In this document: positions 10,314 to 18,388 of the stretch, one piece after another | Layout: every line of letters begins with the position of its first letter | How positions within the stretch are numbered: the stretch's first letter is position 1 | Assembly (NCBI RefSeq): GCF_022376445.1 | Contig: NW_025955615.1 | Coordinates: 1 to 18,388, forward strand | DNA from: Fomitopsis serialis | Taxonomy: Eukaryota; Basidiomycota; Agaricomycetes; Polyporales; Fomitopsidaceae | Direction of reading: 5' to 3' | DNA: 18,388 nt | Translations under genes and position numbers: made by a program | Notes under the pieces: model-generated | What the model was told of the DNA's origin: nothing | Databases searched by the model: none | Seen by the model: only the letters and a program-made list of their open reading frames with translations

Positions 10314-13057
10314 TCAGCGGCGACGAATGCGTTTGGGTGACGGGATCAGGCTCTCTCTTCTTCCAATAACCCGATATATGTCTCGCTCGTCGTAGGATCC
10401 CCCCCATGGATAGTCCGGTTCGGAGTCGTCGCCTTCGAAGCCGTTGTAACCTGGAACAGGCTTGGGGACATAGCCTCGCGGCTGGCTAGGACCCGCCGTC
10501 GGCTGAGAGATGGCACTGCGTCGAAGTCAGGGTGAGCGGACTGCGCGAAAGAATCAGACGTCATCAATGCTCACCTGTGTTCACTACCCTCAGAATCCGA
10601 CTCCCGACCACTGTCGGAGCTCGCTTCGTCCTCGTCCTCGTCCTCGTCGTCGCCTCGTCGTCGCTTCTTGAACTGAGAGATCGACGAACCATATTCCACG
10701 TCGAAGGACGGTCGGCCCGACTTGGGCGTAAAACGTGCAGGCCGCAGCGCGAACGAGCCAGTCGGACCTGCCTCGGGAGCGTCAGCCCGCCGGGAGGGCC
10801 CTGCCTGGGGCTGAGCGCGCGTAGCTCGCTCGGCCTCGTCAACCATTTTCGATGGATGGAAAGCCTTCGGGCGCCTTCCACTGTCAGGGGACTCGAAGGA
10901 TTCGCCGTCGAGCTCGTCCGAATCGGGCTGCCTTCGCCGCGGCACAGCACCCGAGTACGTCGAGGGGGGTCACCGGCTCCGGGCTTTGCTCGATGGCAGG
11001 CAATGAATCCGAGACGGGAGGGACGACGGTGGCAGGGGCGACAAGCTGAAGTCTCGGCGAGGCCCTCGTGCCGGAACTCGAAGGCCGGCTGCAGGGGAGC
11101 CGGACTGGGGGCTCGAAGTCTTCGCTGCCGAAGAATTCGGCGTCGTCGATGTCCACTGGTGGCCCCGGCCTCTGCGGTTTTTCCACCGAGGAAGGGATCT
11201 CGTCCCAGTAGAACGCACTCTCGTCGTCCTCGTCTGGCAGCGGCCCTCGTCTGGCAGCGGCTCCTCGTCTGGCAAAGGCTCCCCTGCAGCCAGCATCATC
11301 TGGGCAAGCGACGGCCTCCACTTCCCCTGCAGCCAGCCAGAAGCCGGGTCCTTCAGCTCCGCTATGAGTCTCTCGGCGACTATCCGCTTCGCCTGCATCT
11401 CGACGACCCACTCTGCAACCAAGTCCGACTGCGCCTTCAGGAAGTCGATCATCTCGTTGAGCTGCTTCCTCTTCGCCTTCAAACCGTACAGCTTTTGGAC
11501 AGCGGCACGGGCCTCATCCCTGAGCTTGAGCGCGATAGCCTTGTCCATCCCCTTGGTCCGCGCCGGAGCCTCCCCGTCGGCGGCAAAAGCGGCAACGACG
11601 GCGGCATCGTACACCGCATGCACCTGCTTCTGCAACTCCGCGAGTCTGGCGTCCTCCACGTCCTCCTCAACCTCCGACTCGCCCGACTCGACGTCGTCGT
11701 CAAGGCGGTCGATGACTTCGCTGTGGAGCGTGGCGTATGCTCGCTTCTTGAGCTCCATATCGTTGACAGGCTCGGGGGGTTCGTCTTGTGCCGCGAAGGC
11801 CAGGAAAGCGTTGTATACGTCTCCGAGCGGGCTGGTGGGCTCGTCCTCATTGTCGGCAGCGTTGCTGGGTTGGCCCGACGGACCGGCTCGTGCGGTGGGC
11901 GCAGGCGCAGACATGGCTTGTGCGGCCGCCTCGTCATTCTCGTCGTTCTCCTGGTCCTCGGACGAGGTCATCTCTGCGGGCGGAGGGACACGCTGAGGCC
12001 GAGACACGGAGGGGCGCGGCTGTCGCACTGCGACCTCTTCGTCGCTGAGAGCCACGAAGGCTATACATAACGGCAGGTGAGCAACTTTCAGTGACCTTCG
12101 AAGACACGAACACTTACGCTCGCGGCGCTCTCGGCGGACGTGCTCCGGCGTCTCGGGCAGCCTAAAACGGCCATCGTGCGGATCGAGGCGGGGCCTTGAA
12201 GGGCCGGCGACTGGCTGCAGCTGGGGGACAGAGCTCCGCGGTACCACTGGTTGCTGGTGGATATACGGCCCGAGCGCGCCCGTCGGGAAGGGCGAAGGCT
12301 CAGGAGTTGGTGTCCGACGGACGAAGAATGGGTTGTCGGACCCTTCCTCGGGCAGCTGTGACCACGACGGCGCGCGGCGACGCGAAGGCCCCGCCTGAGC
12401 AGGCAGCCTCGACGGGCCGGCTTCGGGTTGCGCGGGCGGCGGAGGAGGAGGCCGCGTGAAGACGGGCGGCCGTGGTGGGAGTTCGACGTTGCGCGGTGTC
12501 GATTGATACAGGCGCGGGGGCGGATTGGCGGGGGCGGGTCGCAGGTGGAACAAGGGGGAGATGCGGAGTGGCGAGAGCTGGGGCCTGCGTCCAGGTAAGA
12601 AGGTGCTGCGAGTCGGCCCCTCAGCATCCGCCGCTGAGTTGAGCGGGCCGTAGTCGGGGCTGAGGTCTCGCTCCCATTCTGTTCCGAGTGGCTGGGGTTT
12701 TATCCCGAACTGGTCCATGACCTCCAAGAGGCCCCTAGTGCCGTATGAAATGCCATCTGGCACTGTTTGATATTGTCGTGACGGTGCTGCCGCGTTAGTG
12801 GGAACACCTGTCGTGAGGTGTTCCCGCTGGTGCTGCTGCACCGCTGCCTCGTTGTCAAAGAGTCTTGATGACCCTTGAACGAAACGAGGCGCGGGTAGGG
12901 CCCGAGCCGCTGGAGAGTTGCGCTCCGCGCGCGCATCTTTGAGAGGATCGTCAGTGGCGCACTACAACTAGAACCAGGTGGGCATACCTCTCAAGCTAGT
13001 GGCCGGGACACGGGTCGAGGCGGCTGGAAGCGATGCTTCTTCCCGACGTGGCGGCGA

Positions 13058-13088
<31 letters not shown>

Positions 13089-13647
13089 AGCGGCGATGGT
13101 GGAGGCGGCGTCGGGATGAGCTGCCGCCTGACAGCCTCTTCATCCTCCTCGTCGGACGCGTCCTCGATGACCACCTTCAGCTTCTTTCTCAGCCGTGGTG
13201 GTCTATCTAAGAAAGGGTAAGTGACGCTCCGAAGATGATGGGGATGATGACATACATTGCGATATACTTTCGCCGTATATCGCGGGTTGGATCTCGACCT
13301 CCTCTTCCACCTCCTCTTCTTTGGGCTCCGTGGCGTCGAGACGTCTCGACCTCCTAACGGGCCCTTGCTCCTTTTTTAATCTAATGTGGCGTTGGATCGT
13401 CTGTCGGACAACATCGAGAAGAACAACTCACGGCTCAACACCATCGGGATGCCTAGACACCAACGCGTCGATGATGTCTAAGGTCTTTCCGTTCGCGCGA
13501 AGGCCCTCTCGCTGAACGCCACGATGGTCAGTAGCTGGACGAAGACGCGAAAGGACGCGTAATTAAGACGCGTACCTTCGCCAGTTGTTGTATCTCGGCG
13601 CGCTTCAACGCGCGAAGGGTGTTTTCGTTCAAAAGGTTTGTGTTCAT
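10314..13647 (-). CDS. SAP-domain, proline-rich coiled-coil protein of unknown function (one frame break)
   Basis: Exons (descending): 13647-13576, 13511-13432, 13380-13268, 13206-12988, 12936-12118, 12060-10974, 10927-10575, 10515-10314; about 981 codons if the break is allowed for. Residues about 8-45 look like a SAP motif (LKRAEIQQLAK then REGLRANGKTLDIIDALV), a DNA-binding helix-extended-helix found in chromatin proteins. An acidic patch and a proline run (about 121-142) follow, then a long Pro/Arg-rich disordered region. Near residues 600-720 there is a helical, probably coiled-coil part (AELQKQVHAVYDAA, KLRDEARAAVQKLYGLKAKR) ending in a compact ASGWLQGKWRPSLAQMML motif. The tail is acidic and Lys/Arg-rich (KKRRRGDDEDEDE) and ends in KRIRRR, suggesting a nuclear location. 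The 10928-10973 intron is tentative (GTGACC donor, 46 nt). At 11229-11245 a base appears to be missing. Function not known. Confidence 0.72.
11229..11281 (-). repeat. Tandem 18-nt repeat (EPLPDE) with one 17-nt unit
   Basis: Read on the minus strand, 11281-11264 and 11263-11246 are 18-nt units each encoding Glu-Pro-Leu-Pro-Asp-Glu. The third unit, 11245-11229, has the same core but only 17 nt, starting GGCCG where GAGCCG is expected. The acidic DDESAFYWDE sequence continues in the new frame. No GT-AG pair lies within the segment, so splicing does not explain the shift. Confidence 0.85.
12061..12117 (-). other. 57-nt stop-free intron of the SAP gene
   Basis: Strong GTAAGT donor, TATAG acceptor, and a length that is a multiple of three without a stop in the host frame. 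Retention would insert 19 residues starting at Arg-Lys-Cys-Ser-Cys, unlike the surrounding acidic and proline-rich sequence, so splicing is the likelier main form. Confidence 0.65.
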
Positions 13648-14272
13648 GGTGGTTAAGTTCGATGTAAAGTGTGCTAATGCTCGACTCAGACAGGGGATGG
13701 GGACCAAGTGGGTCGCAGGGGAGGGAGGAGCAAAGCGCAGGTGATGGGTAACTAACAAGAGTTGAACTTCGAACACGAGGACATGTGCGATTTATCACAT
13801 TTGGAGAACAAAGGCTGCGGCTAATTGCCCACGGTCACCAATTCGGTCAAGTCTGTTCAGCCACGGGCTTCCGGGCCGGGACGCCGAAACCTGCAGAACC
13901 CAAGCGATGTTCCGACAAATATAGCAACTGCAAACAAGAGCGTTGATCTGGTGGTGAAGTCGATCCATCACCGAGCGATATACGTTGCAGGCATTATAGG
14001 CAGCAGCAACATGCCCACTGCGCCTTCTGGCATATATTATGACTCTCAGATTGTACATGTGCCTCATAACAATTTGTGTAATGCATGACGCGGTGATCAT
14101 TAGCGACGAAGTAATAAATAGATACAGCAAGACAACAAGAGAGCGGGACGTTCGTGTGACAAAAGCGCTGAGGGTTGAACATCTAATGAGGAGCGGTAAG
14201 TAGGAAACTGTACGGCAAGACGGTCTACGTACCGTCTCGCGAGCCCGCAGAATGGTACAGACGGCATGTTTT
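13648..14272. other. Intergenic region upstream of the SAP gene
   Basis: Holds the SAP gene promoter and the 3' flank of the Cox14-like gene; both genes read leftwards. Short frames on both strands (up to about 197 codons on the minus strand, partly overlapping the Cox14-like exons) are not protein-like. I see no repeat or RNA gene. Confidence 0.55.
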
Positions 14273-14678
14273 CTACCAAGATTTGCCACTCCTGTCCAGG
14301 GCTGCCTGCGCGGCTTGTGCGAGCGCGATCTCGTTCTCCTCGCTCTGCGCAATGCATTGTAGTGTCCTCCTGACAGAGCGTGATGCACCTTACCTGCTTT
14401 TCCTTATTAGAGTTGGCTTCCTGCAATGCGAGGGCCTGGTAACAGACGGCGTGAGCTCATCCGCGCCATAACATTCGTCGAATTCTACTGACCTCTGTGA
14501 AATCGGGGTCAGCTGCAAGAGCGCATGAGATCAACGGTCAACGCACCTCGCCCTCTTCGTAGCGTGTCTCGGTGTACAACACCCATCATGACTATCCCCA
14601 GATACTGACGCCAACCAGCGTATATAGTACGCCTCGGTGCAGAAGGTCGCTTATTGACAGGCGCGGTCTTGTTGACAT
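14273..14678 (-). CDS. Small mitochondrial membrane protein, Cox14-like (one frame break)
   Basis: Exons (descending): 14678-14547, 14512-14493, 14435-14394, 14344-14273; about 88 codons if one missing base is allowed. The N-terminus MSTRPRLSISDLLHRG leads into a single hydrophobic span (VLYTLVGVSIWG, then IVMMGVV), followed by HRDTLRRGR and a charged Ala/Glu/Lys-rich tail (EENEIALAQAAQAALD). This layout and the DLLHR...TLVG pattern resemble Cox14, a small inner-membrane factor for cytochrome c oxidase (Cox1) assembly; that name is an inference. The frame breaks inside the span: TGG GGA TAG stops it, and one extra base in the four-G run (14596-14599) would restore it. The first intron is only 34 nt, which is unusually short, and the second exon is 20 nt; the other two introns are ordinary (57 and 49 nt). 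The gene is divergent from the AN1 gene. Confidence 0.6.
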
Positions 14679-15083
14679 GTTGGCATAGAAAGACGTTACG
14701 GACGACGTAGAGAGCCCGCGACAAGTCGAAAGTCCAGAGGCTTGCGAGATGTAGATGCGCGAGGTTGAGACGGCCGCTGACGGCGACAGCAGTGCGAGAG
14801 AGCGTAATGCAAGGCGTAATGCAACCCGGAAGTGTGGACTCGGACGAGTCGGACCTGGAACGTTCCGGTGGCTGCTCGCGCCCCGCCACAAGCCGCCACA
14901 CCGCCGTGCTTGAGCCCTGCTCAGGCTGTGCACCAGGCTTGCGTGTCCTCCTTGCTCACCTCATCCACGCGCTGGACGCGCGTCCCCTTTCTCAGCTCTT
15001 TATTACGCCCGACACGACCTACTTTCTACCTACCTTCTTCTCTCACCACCACCACACCTATCACCCTCGCTTCATCCGTACCA
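14679..15083. promoter_or_regulatory. Bidirectional promoter between Cox14-like and AN1 genes, with repeated GCGTAAT element
   Basis: The two starts are 405 bp apart and divergent. The 11-mer GCGTAATGCAA occurs twice in direct tandem (14802-14812 and 14814-14824), and its core appears once more inverted (ATTACGC, 15002-15008), about 75 bp upstream of the AN1 start codon. Repetition in a shared promoter suggests a transcription factor site. Which factor is not known. Confidence 0.5.
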
Positions 15084-16454
15084 ATGTCGGGCTCATCAAC
15101 CCCGGAACGCGACGCGGGACTCCTGGCCATCGGCCAGCAATGCTCAGCTTCGTCCTGCATGCTCGTCGACTTTCTCCCATTCAAGTGCCACCACTGTAGC
15201 CACCCTTTCTGCGGCGAACACTTCCTCCCGGAGGCGCACAAGTGCGACAAGTTCGACGCGAGCAAGCACAATCGCGTCGCGCCTTCGTGTCCGCTTTGCA
15301 ACACACCGGTCGCTGTCCCTCCCGGGCAGGATCCGAACATACGCATGGAGATGCACATCAACTCGGAGTGCTCTGTGATGACGGGGAAGACTCGCAAGAG
15401 CTCGCACCCGACTTGCGCGCGGGCGAAGTGCGGCAAGGTCTTGTATGCCCCCATTCAATGTGACGTGAGTCTCTACTCTCTGCCTATGTGCACTTTGGGT
15501 AGTGGTGATGTGGTGGGCCGCGCGTCGCAATTGGGTGGCTCGAGAGGGGTATAAGCGGAGCCTATACATCTATACGCCCGGACGTTGTCTTGCCTATACG
15601 CGATGTCCTGTCGCGTTCTGGGCTGTGCTGTTCCTGCTCCTACTAAGGTCTATGACCGGTCACCATATCACCACAGAGCCTCATTTCATCTCTTTGTGAT
15701 CGTCTCTGCTGACCTCGCACACAGAAATGCAAGCAGCAATTCTGCCCCCAGCACCGCTTCCCAACATCGCATATGTGTTCCTCGGGCGCTCCCACCAAGT
15801 CAGCGTCGTCATCCGCCAGCCCCTTCCAGTCGGCGTCGTCACAGGCCTCAGCAGCCATGGCTACCATCCAGCGAGCGATGGCTTCGACGAACATTTCCCA
15901 CTCTGCTGGTACCACAGCGCGGGGCACCACAACGCAAGCGAGGAACGCCCTCAACCGCCTGTGATGGGTCAGTCCTCGTCATCCACTTCGACCCGTTCGT
16001 CCGCGTCGACACGGTCCAACCCTTTCTCTCAGACTGATCGGTGAGTACACTTTCACAACATTCCTCTCAGTGACCACTCACGAAGCCTTAGCTCTCCTAC
16101 TGCGCCCCCATCCCCACCTGCATCCACCCACGTACCTAACGAATCGACACGACTGTCTTCGCAATACGCTCCTACCACTGACCCGATCACCGCTAATCTC
16201 TTCAAACCGTTATCACACGTCCCGCCGTCGCTTTTCGCGTCGGCCTAATCCCCACACTGTATCGCTAACATTCATCCACTGTAACTATAATTTCCTACTT
16301 AACCTTGGGTTCGTCGTGAAGTCGCGCGAAGGCGGAGCGCGAGAGTCGACGGCAGGCGATCGCGAATCGCGCGAAGAAGGGGCTGCCGTTAACTGAGGAG
16401 GAGAAGGCTATCCTGGCGGAGGGTCCGCTGAAGGACGAGTGTGTTGTCATGTAG
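15084..16454 (+). CDS. ZFAND2/AIRAPL-like double AN1 zinc-finger protein with C-terminal CaaX box
   Basis: Exon 1 15084-15464; a 260-nt intron; exon 2 from 15725; last exon 16322-16454. AN1 finger 1 has ligands Cys20, Cys25, Cys35, Cys38, Cys43, His46, His52 and Cys54. Finger 2 is Cys111, Cys116, Cys126, Cys129, Cys134, His137, His143 and Cys145, split by the first intron after Asp127. Between them CPLCNTPVAVPPGQDPN and HINSEC match the ZFAND2 linker. These proteins bind p97/proteasome and help clear misfolded or arsenite-damaged proteins. A Ser/Thr/Ala-rich linker follows, then a basic helix (RAKAERESRRQA) and the end DECVVM, a CaaX prenylation box as in the mammalian membrane-anchored form. 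The middle is unresolved. Exon 2's frame stops at 15962-15964, while coding-like sequence to NPFSQTDR at 16040 continues in the -1 frame, as if one base were missing. Splicing from 16041 onward has two candidate routes. Confidence 0.85.
15465..15724 (+). other. Unusually long (260 nt) first intron of the AN1 gene
   Basis: GTGAGT donor after ...CAA TGT GAC and CACACAG acceptor before AAA TGC AAG. It splits the second AN1 finger between its Cys126 and Cys129 ligands, so splicing is required for a working finger. It is roughly five times the length of most other introns here. Confidence 0.85.
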
Positions 16455-16738
16455 TGTTCGTTTATTTCATACCATATATGTGGACTTCGTTTTGGACTTC
16501 CTGTGCGATCATCCGTTCAATTAGCGGTTGGCTTTTGTCGACGCGTCGGTGGCTGAGCAGTATTCATGGATAAGTCTCGGTCCTGCCACCAACCCGGATC
16601 GTGCCAGACGCGATCCTCGTCAGTTGACGCGTCCGGCGCTTACTCGAAGCAGGTCTCTGAGTCTCGTTCACCAGCAACTCACCGATCCAACACGACGCCG
16701 GCCCTGCTTTCTGTCCGGTTGCTCACGACACAAACGAC
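16455..16738 (+). promoter_or_regulatory. Gap between the AN1 gene and PPWD1, promoter of PPWD1 presumed
   Basis: 284 bp between the AN1 stop and the PPWD1 start, both on the plus strand. It must hold the AN1 3' end and the PPWD1 promoter. I recognise no specific element. Confidence 0.5.
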
Positions 16739-18388
16739 ATGTCGGAAGAAGAACAAGGTAGAAAGGTGCTTGGAAAGCGATCGCGAAACGGTCAGGAAGA
16801 GATAAAAGAGGATTCCATGGACGCCTCGCCAGTTCCGGCAAAGGAGGATGAGGAGGAAGATGACGACGACGTTGGTCCGATGCCCATGCCAGCTGAGGCA
16901 GGTTCAAATGGCGCCGCGAAGAAGAAGCGCAAGGGTGCGTGTTGGATGCTCAGCTACTGTTTCATGAGCTCACGCTATGCCAATGCGCGAATGCAGTCCT
17001 CCCTCACGAGAAGCTCTACTTGGACCACCTCCCCAGTGCGGATCGCTACTACAAGAGCTTCATGCACCGGGATGTCATCAACTTCAATATCATGACCAAG
17101 TGAGCTCGTTGTCTCTCTTGTCCGGGCGGCGGCTGAAGCGGCTTTTCCGCAGAACTGACTTCCTATTGACCACCTCCGTCGATGGTCACCTGAAGTTATG
17201 GAAGAAGCAAGAGCACGGAATCGAGTTCGTGAAGCACTACCGGGCGCATCTCGCTCCCATTGTCGGGGTCACGGCCAGCGTGGACGGGCAGCTCTTCGCG
17301 AGTGTGGCTGAAGATGGCACCGCGAAGGTCTTCGACGTGGTGAACTTCGGTGCGTCGCCTGCCTTCGCATCTTGTCTGGCTCCCTCACATCGCTTCTCTA
17401 GACATGATCAACATGATCAAATTGGGCTACACGCCTCACGCGTGTTGTTGGGTTCACAGACGCGGTCAAGCCCAGGGCCTGCTTGCGGTGTAAGTTGGAA
17501 TACTTATATGAGAGCTTGACTGGTTAATGATATTGCAGCTCAGACCGGAACTCTGGCGCAATACGACTGTACGACGGACGCGGCAATGACCAGCCTCTCG
17601 AGACGGTCGACAAAATACACCGATTCCCTGTACACGTCATGACCGTGAGTGTCGCCTGCAGCGGAATGGAATCTCGAGCTGACCGGCTGGGTTTGCAGTA
17701 CAGTGCCAGATACGACTGTGTCATCTCCGCTGATGAGGGCGGATTTGTAGAGTACTGGCAACCCAGGGAACCTTTTGAACAGCCGAAGAGCGTACCTGGG
17801 CTCTGGTCGTTCAAGGTACGACCGACTTGTACGACTTCAAGAAGGTGCATATCCTTACAAAGCAATCTCCTCCCCTTGCTGACGAACATTCGCGGTCTTA
17901 AGTCGAAGTCCACTCCGACGTGCATCACGCTCTCACCGGACTCAGCATCGTTCGTTACGTTCTCACTTCCAGACCGTCAAATCCGTATATTCTCCTTCCT
18001 CACGGCAAACTGACGCGCAAGTATGACGAGTCGCTTGAAGCCATCCAGGAGATGCAGCAGGCGGGAACGGCTATCTACAAGGTGGAGGATATGGAGTTTG
18101 GGCGCCGACTCGCCGCCGAGCGCGAGTTGGAGCTCCCGGGCCCGGATGGGCACGTACCGGGGCGGTGGATAAACGCGGTCTGGGACGAGAGCGGGCCTTT
18201 GTGCTCTACCCAACCCTGCTCGGTATCAAGGGTAGTGACCGCCGTCCTCCATGGATTGCACCATCTGAGAGCTCTGATGCGATAGTGGTTAACACCGTGA
18301 CAAACCGCGTCGTGCGGCTTCTGGGGAAGGACGAGACCGTCCGGTGGATGAATATGACGCTGTACCAAGGAGCTCCAGCAAAAAGAGG
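16739..18388 (+). CDS. PPWD1: PPWD1-type WD40 protein, cyclophilin domain off the edge (partial, three frame breaks)
   Basis: Exons 16739-16934, 16997-17099, 17153-17349, 17402-17489, 17539-17644, 17699-17844, 17903-18231 and 18286 to the window end; introns 49-62 nt. The N-terminus is acidic with a Lys/Arg cluster (AAKKKRK) that could be a nuclear signal. It then follows the PPWD1 family closely: LYLDHLPSADRYYKSFMHRD, SVDGHLKLWKK, GIEFVKHYRAHL, KVFDVVNFDMINM, LYDGRGNDQPL, EYWQPREP, DMEFGRRLAAERELE, TNRVVRLLGK. These are the WD40 blades. In family members a peptidyl-prolyl isomerase (cyclophilin) domain follows at the C-terminus, and the protein is linked to the spliceosome; that part is outside the window. 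Three times within 400 bp (near 17816, 18008 and 18196) the conserved frame is one base short, while splice sites and family motifs are preserved. Either bases are missing from the assembly or the gene is a very young pseudogene; I favour the first. Confidence 0.9.

Noticed and set aside
10532..12070. 512-codon open frame on the plus strand
   Set aside because: It is the antisense shadow of the SAP gene: GC-rich, full of Arg, Leu and Pro, with no domain, and the opposite strand has coherent exons with splice sites and motifs.
12978..13220. Gly-rich 80-codon plus-strand frame (GGDGGGGG type)
   Set aside because: It is the complement of the proline run in the SAP gene; the plus strand shows no plausible gene context.
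13795..14388. 197-codon minus-strand frame between the SAP and Cox14-like genes
   Set aside because: It covers the Cox14-like 3' exons in the wrong frame and has no protein-like composition or domain.
14596..14599. Programmed -1 frameshift in the Cox14-like gene
   Set aside because: No classic slippery heptamer is visible, and five other one-base deficits nearby make a missing base in the assembly the simpler explanation.
3000..16454. Functional cluster linking UFD2 and the AN1 protein (both Cdc48/proteasome pathway)
   Set aside because: They are about 8 kb apart with four unrelated genes between them; chance neighbourhood is more likely than a dedicated system.

Overview
The window looks like nuclear DNA of a basidiomycete fungus, most likely an Agaricomycete. 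The genes are packed on both strands and cut by many GT-AG introns, mostly 46-64 nt. The proteins are eukaryotic (U-box E4 ligase, mitochondrial bL35, PPWD1-type WD40/cyclophilin, AN1 zinc finger) and sit beside an F-box/leucine-rich protein of the kind that is abundant in mushroom genomes. I see no transposon, CRISPR array, tRNA or rRNA. All exon maps below come from reading reading-frame continuity, splice dinucleotides and family motifs by eye; no search or alignment was run.

Layout. 1-1343: no gene seen. 1344-2531 (+): single-exon F-box protein. 3000-7168 (-): Ufd2/UBE4 ubiquitin chain-elongation factor, 17 exons, which join to 1104 codons plus stop. It is head-to-head, 206 bp apart, with mitochondrial ribosomal protein bL35m at 7375-7709 (+). 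7871-9117 (-): histidine-phosphatase (phosphoglycerate-mutase-like) protein, 7 exons. 9118-10313: about 1.2 kb without a recognisable gene. 10314-13647 (-): SAP-domain, proline-rich, coiled-coil protein with no known function. 14273-14678 (-): small single-membrane-span protein resembling cytochrome oxidase assembly factor Cox14, head-to-head with a ZFAND2/AIRAPL-like double AN1 zinc-finger protein at 15084-16454 (+). 16739-right edge (+): PPWD1-type protein, WD40 part only; its cyclophilin domain would lie beyond the window.

What stands out. (1) Two in-frame microexons, 7 nt in UBE4 and 8 nt in the phosphatase, plus a GC-AG intron in the phosphatase. (2) At six places, all right of 11.2 kb, a conserved or clearly coding reading frame is short by exactly one base: one each in the SAP, Cox14-like and AN1 genes and three in PPWD1. 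UBE4, bL35m and the phosphatase join cleanly. This pattern suggests missing bases in the assembly rather than six pseudogenising mutations, but the sequence alone cannot prove it. (3) The AN1 protein ends in a CaaX box, and its 3' end could be spliced in more than one way.

The genes do not form an operon-like or cluster-type system. UBE4 and the ZFAND2-like protein both belong to the Cdc48/p97-proteasome pathway, and bL35m and the Cox14-like protein are both mitochondrial, but the order looks like ordinary fungal housekeeping synteny. I found no convincing new biological system.
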